From Gordonia jacobaea (GTDB lineage Bacteria; Actinomycetota; Actinomycetes; Mycobacteriales; Mycobacteriaceae), in NCBI RefSeq assembly GCF_001186365.1, contig NZ_LDTZ01000016.1, forward strand, positions 477,033 to 541,032: DNA of 64,000 bases, read 5' to 3'. Positions 56,864 to 64,000 of the stretch are shown here, piece after piece. The translations under genes were made by a program, and so were the position numbers. The notes under the pieces were generated by a model, which ran no database searches, was not told the DNA's origin, and saw only the letters and a list, made by a program, of their open reading frames with translations. The first letter of the stretch is position 1. Each line of letters begins with the position of its first letter.

Positions 56864-58134
56864 CCGCGACGTCGACGTCTCGTGGAGCGCGCTTCCCGGT
56901 GGTTGCCGCCCTCGTGGCGGTGATCGCTGTGTTGGCGGCTGTCGCGTGCGCGCCGCAGCAGGAGGGTCGGATCGGCGGTGACGGACCCGCGATCCCCGGG
57001 CTTGCGGGGGTTCCGCCGATGGGGTGGAACAGTTGGAACACCTTCGGATGTCGGATCACCGAGCAGATCATCCGTGCGCAGGCCGATGCGCTGGTGTCGT
57101 CGGGACTGCGCGATGCCGGGTACAAGTACGTGATCGTCGACGATTGCTGGGCTGCTCCGCAGCGCGACGCCTCCGGCAGGCTGCAGGCAGATCCGGTTCG
57201 ATTTCCGTCGGGTATGGCCGCTCTTGGGGACTACCTCCATCAGCGTGGCCTGCTTTTCGGCATCTATTCAGGCGCACGGGATAAGACCTGCACCCAGTTT
57301 CAGGGCACGTATCCGGGCGCGACGGGCAGCGGTGGCCACGAGGCAATCGACGCCCAGACATTCGCCGGATGGGGCGTCGACTATCTCAAGTACGACTGGT
57401 GTTCGTCCGACACTTCTCACGACGATCAGGTCGCTTCGTTCACCGCGATGCGAAATGCGTTGCGCGACACGGACCGTCGAATCGTGTTTGCGATCAATCC
57501 CAACAGCGGCGTCGCGGGATCGGTACCCGGTGCCGAATTCGATTGGGGTGGAACGGCAACCACGACGCGTGTGACCAACGACGTCACGCCCGCATGGTCG
57601 ACCGCGAATGGGTCGTCGGGATATCAGGGCATCGTCAACATCGTCGACGCCGCGGGGCCGTTGACCGCGCGGGTGAAGCCGCGGTCGTTCATCGACCCGG
57701 ACATGCTGGTCGTCGGATCAACTGGGCTCACACCTGCGCAGCAGCGCACGCAGATCTCGATGTGGTCGATGATGGCTGCGCCTCTGATCGCGGGAAACGA
57801 CCTGACGAACATGTCGCAGCAGACTCTCGACACGTTGCGTAACACGGCAATCATTGCGATTGACCAGGATTCGCGAGTCGTCGCCGGTGCGATGGTCGAC
57901 GACGACCCTGAGGTGTGGTCGCGGGCGATCGGCGAGAAGGGGTTGGTCATCTCGCTGACCAATCGCGCCGATCATGCTCGAACGCTGTCGGTGTCGTTGG
58001 GAAGCATCGGACTCGTTGGCGATGCGTCGGTGACCGGTGTGGACGCGTGGACCGGGCGCTCTTTCACGGCGCAGCACGGCGAGTTGTCGGTGCCTGTCGG
58101 CGTGCACGACACTGTGGTCCTCGAGATCCGCTGA
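56860..58134 (+). CDS. Secreted GH27 alpha-galactosidase-like lipoprotein
   Basis: A 424-residue glycoside hydrolase of family 27. An N-terminal signal ends with the lipobox-like LAAVAC. The catalytic barrel starts [13 protein letters not shown]. The nucleophile is the Asp in VDYLKYDWC and the acid/base is in [12 protein letters not shown]-terminal beta-sandwich follows (about residues 340-424). It should release terminal alpha-galactosyl residues outside the membrane. Its GTG overlaps the smpB stop by 4 bp, an unexpected coupling of translation rescue with a carbohydrate enzyme. Confidence 0.88.
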   Translation: MTATSTSRGARFPVVAALVAVIAVLAAVACAPQQEGRIGGDGPAIPGLAGVPPMGWNSWNTFGCRITEQIIRAQADALVSSGLRDAGYKYVIVDDCWAAPQRDASGRLQADPVRFPSGMAALGDYLHQRGLLFGIYSGARDKTCTQFQGTYPGATGSGGHEAIDAQTFAGWGVDYLKYDWCSSDTSHDDQVASFTAMRNALRDTDRRIVFAINPNSGVAGSVPGAEFDWGGTATTTRVTNDVTPAWSTANGSSGYQGIVNIVDAAGPLTARVKPRSFIDPDMLVVGSTGLTPAQQRTQISMWSMMAAPLIAGNDLTNMSQQTLDTLRNTAIIAIDQDSRVVAGAMVDDDPEVWSRAIGEKGLVISLTNRADHARTLSVSLGSIGLVGDASVTGVDAWTGRSFTAQHGELSVPVGVHDTVVLEIR

Positions 58135-58277
58135 GTGTGATCACCTCGCGAGGTGCGGTGTCGTTAACGACTCGAGGGTGTCTGGGGACGCTCATTTGGG
58201 TCGCGATCCGGTGACGACTGACCGTTAGCGGCGCGTCAAGTCTGGAAGGTTGCTGTGAGTGTCGGTAGACATGCCGG

Positions 58278-59351
58278 GTGATCACGAGGGGACTACCACA
58301 ACCGGAACATGAGTCACAGGCGTCACAGGCGTCACAGGCGAGGAAAGCATGGCGACACTCGAAGACGTCGAGGCGTCGTCGACGCGGGACGTCGATCGTC
58401 GCCACGTTGCTGGCCGTTGTCATGGCGATTGCGGGGGCAGTGCTCACGGGTACCGCGGTCGCGGCTCCTGCTTCGGCGGCGGTGGTGCGGATCGACAGGG
58501 TCGACGACCAACTGTCGATCGTCTACGTGTACTCGCCGTCGATGAGCAAGGTGATCCCGAATCAGGTGTTGCGACCGCGAGGCGACGGCTCGGCGCCTGT
58601 CTTCTACCTGCTCAACGGACGGTCAGGCGGCGTCGAGGGTGACAGTTGGCTCGAGCAGACCGACCACCGATCGTTCTTCGCCGGCAAGAACGTGACCGTG
58701 GTGTCGCCACTGGGTGGGCCGTACTCGTGGTACGCCGACTGGCAGCGGCCGGACCCCGCGCTCGGCGTCAACAAGTGGGAGACCTATCTGCTGCGCGAAC
58801 TACCGGGTGCCATCGCAGGTCCCTTGCGGGCGAACGGCCGCAACGCGATCGCAGGTTTGTCGCTCTCCGGAGGTCCCGCGCTCGACATCGCTGGCCGCGG
58901 CGGATCGCTCTATCGTGCCGCGGCGTCGTACAGCGGTTGCCCGGCCATCAGTGCGCCGCCCGCGACCGCAGGCGTCTTGGCGACGACCTCGATCGGTGGT
59001 GGCAACGCGCTGAACATGTTCGGACCTCCCGGATCGCCCGCATGGGTTGATCACGACCCGTCGCGGAACCCGACGCGGCTGCGTGGCAAGGCGATCTACC
59101 TGGGCGCGGCGTCGGGCCTACCGGGGCGCACCGACGGCGCTCCCGTTGGCGCGCCGTCGCTGCTGGCCGGACCTGCCGAGGTGGAGATGGGAACGCGCTG
59201 GTGCACCGACCAGATGGCCGCGGCACTGAACGGCGCGGGAGTACCGCACACGTACCGAGTGTTCGACCAGGGTGCGCACACGTGGTCGCTGTTCGCCACC
59301 GAGATGCGCGACAGTTGGCGGGTGATCGGACCAGCGCTCGGCGCGTGTTGA
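58278..59351 (+). CDS. Secreted antigen-85-like esterase/mycolyltransferase
   Basis: A 357-residue alpha/beta-hydrolase of the esterase D/antigen 85 family. A basic N-terminus (SRRRRRGTS) and signal peptide (ATLLAVVMAIAGAVLTGTAVAAPASA) precede the domain. The oxyanion region is VFYLLNGRSGG, the nucleophile is in AGLSLSGGPAL, and the His is in DQGAHTWSLF. It could transfer mycolates to trehalose or arabinogalactan or be a simpler esterase. Near the start a 9-bp DNA repeat (TCACAGGCG three times) encodes SQASQASQA, so the true start may be downstream of the GTG at 58278. Confidence 0.85.
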   Translation: MITRGLPQPEHESQASQASQARKAWRHSKTSRRRRRGTSIVATLLAVVMAIAGAVLTGTAVAAPASAAVVRIDRVDDQLSIVYVYSPSMSKVIPNQVLRPRGDGSAPVFYLLNGRSGGVEGDSWLEQTDHRSFFAGKNVTVVSPLGGPYSWYADWQRPDPALGVNKWETYLLRELPGAIAGPLRANGRNAIAGLSLSGGPALDIAGRGGSLYRAAASYSGCPAISAPPATAGVLATTSIGGGNALNMFGPPGSPAWVDHDPSRNPTRLRGKAIYLGAASGLPGRTDGAPVGAPSLLAGPAEVEMGTRWCTDQMAAALNGAGVPHTYRVFDQGAHTWSLFATEMRDSWRVIGPALGAC

Positions 59352-59435
59352 ACCGAGCCGCGCAGAAATGGGAATGAACAGCGAGCCGCAGGTTGTTATA
59401 GTGGAGCTTCCGCCGGTTTCCGGTGGAACCATCTC

Positions 59436-59808
59436 GGGGCTGATCGGTTTCGACTACGTGCGTCGAGGTGGGGGAAGCGTGTCGGTGCAGGCCAGAGACC
59501 ACCGTTAAGCGTCGCGGCAACCAATTAAGCGCCGATAAGAATCAGCGCGACTACGCACTCGCTGCCTGACAGCGACTGCGTGTCTGTCGGCCCGGGTTTT
59601 GCTCCCTTACCCGGTGCCGGCATCATCTCAGGGAGCTCACCGTCCGCTCCGGTCGCGGGAGTGAACGGGACAACTCACAGCGACTGGGATCGTCATCTCG
59701 GCTTGTTCGCGTGACCGAGAGATCCGAGTAGAGATATAGCGGACTGCACACGGAGAAGCCCTACCGAAGCGACGGAGGACCCGGGTTCAATTCCCGGCAG
59801 CTCCACGA
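59436..59808 (+). ncRNA. ssrA: Transfer-messenger RNA (tmRNA)
   Basis: The 5' end GGGGCTGATCGGTTTCGAC and the 3' T-arm/acceptor GGTTCAATTCCCGGCAGCTCC pair as the alanyl tRNA-like domain. The tag frame at 59531-59569 encodes ADKNQRDYALAA and ends TGA, close to the mycobacterial tag. The length, about 373 nt, is typical. A TATAGT -10-like hexamer lies at 59397-59402. The last part of the gene (59764-59779) is duplicated at the end of the window, which shows that the 3' end is an integration site. Confidence 0.96.
59764..59779. repeat. Attachment-site core, copy in ssrA
   Basis: The sequence CCGAAGCGACGGAGGA in the tRNA-like 3' part of tmRNA, identical to the copy at 63985-64000. Confidence 0.82.
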
Positions 59809-59810
59809 AA

Positions 59811-59844
59811 GCCTCCCACCTGTTCACGCAGGTGGGAGGCTTTT
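59811..59844 (+). terminator. Intrinsic terminator of ssrA
   Basis: A 12-bp stem GCCTCCCACCTG/CAGGTGGGAGGC with a 6-nt loop and TTTT directly after. It lies 2 bp beyond the tmRNA 3' end and, given the integration, on the island side. Confidence 0.92.
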
Positions 59845-60305
59845 CTCATACCTGATCCGCTGGCTTTCCCAGCTCCATGACCGTGGGGAACTGCACGCCC
59901 TGACCAGCCTGGCGCGGACTACAGCACCTGCGCGATCCACGACGTTTGGGCGAAACATGGGGTTACCTCCGACTTACCGGGATGTCCGTTGGAAGGCACG
60001 CCTACACCCAATCCGACCGTGCGACATTCTCGGATCACAGCTATCACTCGGACTCGCGCTCCTCTCACCGCTCGACCTCGCACTAGCGCTACTGGTCCGT
60101 AATTCCGACACGACCTACCGAATCCGCGCTTCTGCTACCACCCGGCTCTCGCAGATACTCTCCGCGATCACCGCTCTGGAACGCGGTGACGTGACGCTGG
60201 TATGGCTCTGCTGTCCGGTGAGGTTACCGTTGGGCGATCTGGCTGAGGTGGGTGATGCTCTGGTCGGGCACGAGATGTCCAAGGCGATCAGGCATTTACC
60301 GATAC
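59845..60305. other. Left end of the island, no supported gene
   Basis: About 460 bp with a plus-strand frame (59957-60379) encoding a Leu/Ala-rich 140-residue product that matches nothing I recognise and lacks a ribosome binding site. It may be eroded DNA from the island end, or contain the promoter of the following operon. Confidence 0.35.
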
Positions 60306-60689
60306 ATGCGTGCGAAGCGTGCGCTGGGCTTGCAAGATGCCTGGGCGTTGTATGCCCGATACCCGATAGAAAGAAATGAAGATGACGGCACAACCAATGA
60401 GATTCTGAGCACCCCCGCATGCGCGACGTGTGTCGCGACGAAATTTGAGTTGACACGAGCCGCGATCGCGTTTCGCGAGGTTAAGGCGGTTGTTGATCCC
60501 GATGGCGCTGCCGACATGGTGCGGAGCTTTGCAGAGGTGAACAGGAGCGCTGGCACGTCGGCACCGCTGGTCCCGGTGAGTGATGAGAATGGGGACGTGC
60601 TCGACCACTGGGCAGGTCGCGTGAAGGGTGTCATACGCACAGGTGATTGTGACAGGCGTCCTCGCCTGCAAAGATGTCGCTGTGACTGA
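60306..60689 (+). CDS. Glutaredoxin/NrdH-like redoxin ORF, first gene of the defence operon
   Basis: The frame has a thioredoxin-fold pattern: STPACATC as active site (Cys-Ala-Thr-Cys), ATKFELTRAAIAFREV as helix and strand, TSAPLVPVSD with the cis-proline and DHWAGRVKGVI at the end. This resembles NrdH or glutaredoxin-like proteins. About 45 residues precede the domain and the start is uncertain (ATG 60306 or GTG 60252). A better-placed ATG at 60378 (MTAQPMRF) is one frame off, so an N-terminal frameshift is possible. It overlaps the ATPase gene by 8 nt (GTGACTGA), which implies coupled translation. Confidence 0.55.
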   Translation: MRAKRALGLQDAWALYARYPIERNEDDGTTNEILSTPACATCVATKFELTRAAIAFREVKAVVDPDGAADMVRSFAEVNRSAGTSAPLVPVSDENGDVLDHWAGRVKGVIRTGDCDRRPRLQRCRCD

Positions 60690-62019
60690 CGTTAAGCCCT
60701 TGAAGCTGACGAGAGCGACCGTGACCGGCGTCCTCGGTACATATGACCATAGTATTGAGTTCGGTGCCGATGGTGATTACATCATTATCTATGGTCCTAA
60801 CGGCGTCGGTAAAACCAAGACTTTGGAGGTTATCCACGCCCTGTGTCGGGTCGATGGTCGCGTTCTTTCGGGTATTCCCTTCGTGGAAGCAGAAGTCTTC
60901 TTTTCGGAGAAGTATCGGATTGTCGCAAGCTCCCCTACTGACCCGGAATCGGACGAACTTGAGTTCAAGCTCTACAAAGGTAAGCGGCTCGTCAAGCGAT
61001 GGGATTATGTCGAACCCGAGGGGGTTAGCTGGCTGATTGAGAACACAACTTGGCGTCCCCTTGACAACGGGCTATGGGAGGACCGCAGTGACGGCGAGAT
61101 TGTTTCGTATAGTGACCTCGAAATACAATTCTCCAGCGAGATTTCGGCCGGACATCATAGTCAAATTCCTGATGAATTTAAACGCTTTAGAGATCGGGTA
61201 CCAGTCTATCTTATCGAGACTCAACGTCTTCGAACAGTGAGCTTTGCGAACTCTCATTTTCGCCGCACTGTGCATTATGCCAGGCGTCGGCGGGCTTTGG
61301 CGAGCCCTTCGCGTATAAATGCTCAAGCCGATGTTATGAAAACTCTAATAAATCGTGCTCAGACTGAGCATTCAAGAATTACTCAGCAACTGGATCGCAC
61401 TTTTCCGAATCGTATTCTCGAAGCATCTGTCGAGCCCGAAGGCGACAAAGATCCAGATATTCGTACACGCTACAACAGGCAGAATGAGTTTCGCTCCCGA
61501 CTGGGACGAGTGGTTGAAGTTCCGCTCGCCAACGAGCTTGAGCTTCCAGAGAGGTCGCTCGCGTCCTGGGAGCTAAGGCTTCTCGACCTCTACCTAGATG
61601 ATGCCGATAAGAAGCTGGCGCCATTTGAGAACCTTTTGCGCCGGATCGAGCTGCTTGAAGATATCCTGAACCGCCGGCTCCTGCGTAAGTTTGTCCATGT
61701 AAATTCCCGGGACGGAATCGTTGTCTACGACAAAGTAAATGAATGGCACATTGCGCTCGATGCGTTGTCTTCTGGTGAGCAACACGAGATTATCCTAATG
61801 TTCGATCTGCTGTTTAATGTTCCAGAGGGTGCTCTGGTTCTGATTGATGAGCCGGAGATTTCTTTGCACGTGGGATGGCAGATGGAGTTTATTCCAGATA
61901 TACAGACGATCGCTCAGATTCGCGAACTCAGATTCATTGTTGCTACGCATTCTCCCCAAATTATCAACGGTCAATGGGAGAAAGCGGTTAGGCTTGGTCC
62001 TTCGGATACGGACTTCTGA
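60682..62019 (+). CDS. ariA: ABC/AAA-type ATPase, PARIS AriA-like
   Basis: A 445-residue ATPase of the AAA_15/AAA_21 (SMC/OLD-like) type. Walker A GPNGVGKT lies near residues 38-45, the signature LSSGEQHE near 362, Walker B LVLIDEPEISLH near 386 and the switch His in VATHSPQ near 420. In PARIS, AriA forms the sensor ATPase that holds the AriB effector and releases it when a phage anti-restriction protein is detected. The GTG at 60682 overlaps the redoxin ORF, and the longer in-frame start at 60628 is less likely. Its stop overlaps the next start (TGATG). Confidence 0.82.
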   Translation: MTDVKPLKLTRATVTGVLGTYDHSIEFGADGDYIIIYGPNGVGKTKTLEVIHALCRVDGRVLSGIPFVEAEVFFSEKYRIVASSPTDPESDELEFKLYKGKRLVKRWDYVEPEGVSWLIENTTWRPLDNGLWEDRSDGEIVSYSDLEIQFSSEISAGHHSQIPDEFKRFRDRVPVYLIETQRLRTVSFANSHFRRTVHYARRRRALASPSRINAQADVMKTLINRAQTEHSRITQQLDRTFPNRILEASVEPEGDKDPDIRTRYNRQNEFRSRLGRVVEVPLANELELPERSLASWELRLLDLYLDDADKKLAPFENLLRRIELLEDILNRRLLRKFVHVNSRDGIVVYDKVNEWHIALDALSSGEQHEIILMFDLLFNVPEGALVLIDEPEISLHVGWQMEFIPDIQTIAQIRELRFIVATHSPQIINGQWEKAVRLGPSDTDF

Positions 62020-62882
62020 TGCGAGAATTTCTCAACGCCGATACCTTGTTCAATACGATTGCGATGTTACGACCAGAGCGCGATGGTGCATTCTTGGTGG
62101 TAGAAGGTAGTGATGATGAGTACACTTTGGAGCGTCATGTTGATAGCTCGGTGACCATTTTCAGCGGGCTCGGCGGAAAGTCCGAGCTGGTTGACGCGGC
62201 CGTCAAGGTCGGGCAAAAGGACATCGCTCTCGTGTACTTCGTGGTGGACAGTGACTATGACAGACTGGTCGATCCGCCTGTAATGCACGCTCCACAAGTG
62301 GTGGCTTCCGATACGCATGATCTAGTTATGGACTTGATTTTCGTTGAGCGCTCGGCAATTCACAATACAATTCGAGCACATGTGCGAGGAAACTTGCAGC
62401 GACGCTCTGCGTTTGTTCCCGAGAAGATTGTCGCCGATGCCCTTGGGCTTGCTTTTCCTGTTGGCTTACTCAGATTGCTTAGTGTGGGAAATGATTGGGG
62501 CTTGAAGCTTCGAGACTTCCCGTTTGGAAAACTCAAGTCGTCGCCCCCTGATCCGGCTGAGGTGGTTGAGCTCGCGCTATCGAAGTCGCCGCCTATCGCT
62601 GAGGGCGTTGATGTGCCCGCCGCGCTCGCAGGGGCGTTGGATAAGTACAAGGACCGTGATTGGTCGGTGGTGGGGGATCACGACTTCTTTGCGGCGCTGG
62701 CCAAAGTACTGAAGGACTCAGAACTGGCGAACGTCAAGGGAGAGGCGCTTGCTACTACGTTCCTCGCTGCGGTGCGCTGCCAGTCTATTGGTAGAACGGG
62801 TTGGTTCCGGGAGTTGTCGGATCGGTCTGCGGTGGACGCTGGTGCATCGTGCTTCGCTTGCCCATGTGCTAACGCCGCATAG
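62019..62882 (+). CDS. ariB: DUF4435 (TOPRIM-like) effector, PARIS AriB-like
   Basis: A 287-residue protein. The N-terminal half carries TOPRIM-like acidic motifs: VVEGSDDE (Glu 29), FVVDSDYDR (Asp 77, Asp 79, Asp 81) and SDTHDLVMD (about 98-105). This is the pattern of DUF4435, the AriB component of PARIS, a nuclease that in the characterised systems cleaves host tRNA and causes abortive infection. The C-terminal half is helical. The gene begins on the last base of the ariA stop codon. An alternative is a split OLD/Gabija-like pair, but DUF4435 next to a small ATPase favours PARIS. Confidence 0.82.
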   Translation: MREFLNADTLFNTIAMLRPERDGAFLVVEGSDDEYTLERHVDSSVTIFSGLGGKSELVDAAVKVGQKDIALVYFVVDSDYDRLVDPPVMHAPQVVASDTHDLVMDLIFVERSAIHNTIRAHVRGNLQRRSAFVPEKIVADALGLAFPVGLLRLLSVGNDWGLKLRDFPFGKLKSSPPDPAEVVELALSKSPPIAEGVDVPAALAGALDKYKDRDWSVVGDHDFFAALAKVLKDSELANVKGEALATTFLAAVRCQSIGRTGWFRELSDRSAVDAGASCFACPCANAA

Positions 62883-63021
62883 GGCCTTTGCAAAATAGTA
62901 CATCTTTGCCAGTCAGCACCCGCCCAGGCAGTCTCCGTAACAAAAAGGTCCAAGCCGCCATTAGTTGACATGCACTGCTGAGACTCTTGGAGTATTGAGT
63001 GACGCTTCGGGATAAGTCGGA

Positions 63022-63294
63022 ATGAAGCTGGGATGCGTACGAGTAGCACCGTGGGGCCAGAAACGCGCCACGCCAGGAGTCTGCGCTCACCGACGCTGGC
63101 GTGGACAAGATGTTTGTGGATCGCGCGAGTGGAGAGTCCACCGGGGGTCGCCCTCAACTCGATCTGGTCCTCAAAATTGCGCGGACGGGGATACGGTCAT
63201 GGTTCCCTCGATGGACCGACTCACACGCAATCTCTCTGACCTGCTCGCTCTCGTGTCCACACTCACTGAGACGCACCAGACCATCTATCGCTAA
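63022..63294 (+). pseudogene. Frameshifted serine recombinase (resolvase/invertase) fragment
   Basis: Reading across two frames gives a resolvase N-terminal domain: LGCVRVAP in one frame, then ESALTDAGVDKMFVDRASGE and RPQLDLVLKIARTG in a second, then DTVMVPSMDRLTRNLSDLLALV back in the first. The DRASG and MDRLTRN motifs are diagnostic. The catalytic Ser region is damaged, two frame changes are needed (near 63075 and 63185) and the frame stops at 63294 before the C-terminal helix-turn-helix. It is a decayed recombinase. Confidence 0.82.
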
Positions 63295-63335
63295 ATCGAG
63301 GGCTGATCCTTCCTTGACGTGTATAGGCTCCCGCT

Positions 63336-63884
63336 ATGTTGGTGTGGCCTTGGGTATCGGTCGTCGTCGCTCTCGCGTCGGTTGCGGTTGCGTTGTATGC
63401 GCTGCGGACGAATGGGAAGCGAGAGTTACGAAGCTTCAATCGGAAGCTCTTGACGGACCACGTCACGGCCGTGCTCGTGCTGGTCGACGTCGAGCTTTCG
63501 CGGCTTGGCTCCGGAAGCATGTCGAGCGACGGTTTCGACGTGAGCGGCACTCGCTACATGGAGTTGTCGTACCAGCTACTCAGCCACAAGACGGTCATCG
63601 AAGTCGTTTCGCCATCGTGTGCCCAAGCGATAACTGATTCGGTGGATCGCATCTCGAAGTTCCGGTCCGATACTGACGGCACGCCCTACCCCCTGCTTGG
63701 CGCAATGCTTAACGGACTTGCGTTGATGCGTGGACAACTCTTGGTTACCCATTTACGCGCGGTTTCACACCCTCATTTGGATGAGAAGGAGATTGCCAAG
63801 CGAGCTGCAGAATTGAAGGCTCCGCTCGACGCTGAACGACTCGGGCAGCTTTCTGGTCCTGGTCTGACGGAGAATCCTGAGTAG
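63336..63884 (+). CDS. Small membrane-anchored hypothetical protein in the island
   Basis: A 182-residue protein with one N-terminal transmembrane helix (MLVWPWVSVVVALASVAVALYAL) and a cytoplasmic, mostly helical remainder (HVTAVLVLVDVELSRLG, then an acidic/basic C-terminus ending LTENPE). No family is recognised. It is the last gene before the right att copy and may be cargo or part of the defence set. Confidence 0.65.
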   Translation: MLVWPWVSVVVALASVAVALYALRTNGKRELRSFNRKLLTDHVTAVLVLVDVELSRLGSGSMSSDGFDVSGTRYMELSYQLLSHKTVIEVVSPSCAQAITDSVDRISKFRSDTDGTPYPLLGAMLNGLALMRGQLLVTHLRAVSHPHLDEKEIAKRAAELKAPLDAERLGQLSGPGLTENPE

Positions 63885-63936
63885 TTCCTCCGATGGCACC
63901 AGATACACGAGTGAATCCGACTCAACCCGTTGCACA

Positions 63937-63961
63937 CCGACTTTATCCGTGTCAAAGTCGG
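63937..63961. terminator. Possible hairpin at the right end of the island
   Basis: An 8-bp stem CCGACTTT/AAAGTCGG with a 9-nt loop lies about 50 bp after the stop of the membrane protein gene and just before the att copy. No T run follows, so its role is uncertain. Confidence 0.35.
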
Positions 63962-63984
63962 AGTTAGAGGCACTTTTCGTTCGC

Positions 63985-64000
63985 CCGAAGCGACGGAGGA
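63985..64000. repeat. Attachment-site core, right copy (runs to window end)
   Basis: An exact copy of the 16 bases at 59764-59779 of ssrA. The window ends inside the repeat, so its full length cannot be seen. Confidence 0.8.

Larger units (their letters stand above)
59764..64000. mobile_element. Genomic island integrated at the 3' end of ssrA (right boundary at or beyond window end)
   Basis: The island lies between two copies of the 16-bp sequence CCGAAGCGACGGAGGA, at 59764-59779 inside ssrA and at 63985-64000. The DNA between them uses many A/T-ending codons, unlike the flanking genome. Cargo is a redoxin-like ORF, an ATPase, a DUF4435 protein, a broken serine recombinase and a membrane protein. 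No intact integrase gene is visible, so either it has been lost or the repeat at 64000 is an internal or tandem att site and the island continues. tmRNA 3' ends are common targets of tyrosine integrases. Confidence 0.8.

Noticed and set aside
59957..60379. 140-codon plus-strand frame at the left end of the island
   Set aside because: No ribosome binding site, no recognisable family and overlap with the redoxin ORF. It is described only as gap content.
60682..62882. Gabija or classical OLD-family nuclease
   Set aside because: In those systems the ATPase and TOPRIM are fused in one protein. Here they are separate genes and the second has DUF4435-type motifs.
62678..63157. Minus-strand frame overlapping the ariB end and the recombinase remnant
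   Set aside because: No domain or ribosome binding site, and it is antisense to two better-supported features.
59845..63984. Intact integrase gene in the island
   Set aside because: I searched all frames for tyrosine (R...HxxR...Y) and serine recombinase signatures and found only the broken resolvase fragment at 63022-63294.

Overview
The window comes from a high-GC, mycolic-acid-type actinobacterium (Mycobacteriales). Gordonia or a close relative is my best guess, but this is an inference. The evidence is WhiB1, WhiB7, Lsr2, AdnAB, UvrD2 with mycoredoxin, an MCE protein, an antigen-85-like esterase and many GTG starts. From 1 to about 38 kb the gene order follows the Mycobacterium tuberculosis Rv3220c-to-Rv3193c block, and 51.7-56.9 kb matches the prfB-ftsE-ftsX-smpB block. 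Rv names below are recalled from family knowledge, not from a search.

Layout: 1-14.4 kb carries the 3' part of the sensor kinase PdtaS, WhiB1, a lipid kinase, a ParA-like ATPase, RhlE, a MiaE-like ferritin-fold protein, a TetR regulator, a DUF3152 protein, MoeZ, an Atl-type alkyltransferase-like protein and a LipV-like hydrolase. 14.5-27.1 kb is a DNA repair and stress block: the AdnA/AdnB helicase-nuclease, a TrkA-domain potassium channel, NudC, Mrx1, UvrD2, and WhiB7 behind a long leader with an upstream ORF and an intrinsic terminator. 27.2-41.4 kb holds two DUF222/HNH (13E12-like) genes. One abuts the stump of a methyltransferase gene and the other lies beside an initiator tRNA gene. Between them are an ABC1 kinase, a ThiF-like protein, a zincin-like protein, a PDZ/Lon-like protease, UPF0182 and an orphan MCE protein. 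42-51 kb holds lsr2, a propionyl-CoA synthetase, a pair of fluoride channels, two acyl-CoA dehydrogenases behind paired operators, and hisN. 51.7-59.8 kb holds prfB, a MscS channel, ftsE, ftsX, smpB, two secreted enzymes and ssrA (tmRNA).

The most interesting part is the last 4.2 kb. The 3' end of ssrA (59764-59779) is repeated exactly at 63985-64000, the last 16 bases of the window. The DNA between the copies is richer in A and T than the rest. It encodes a small glutaredoxin/NrdH-like ORF overlapping an ABC-type ATPase gene, which overlaps a DUF4435 (TOPRIM-like) gene, followed by a broken serine recombinase and a membrane protein. The ATPase plus DUF4435 pair has the layout of PARIS (AriA/AriB) anti-phage defence, so I read this as a defence island integrated at the tmRNA attachment site. 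The redoxin-like ORF is the least expected part.
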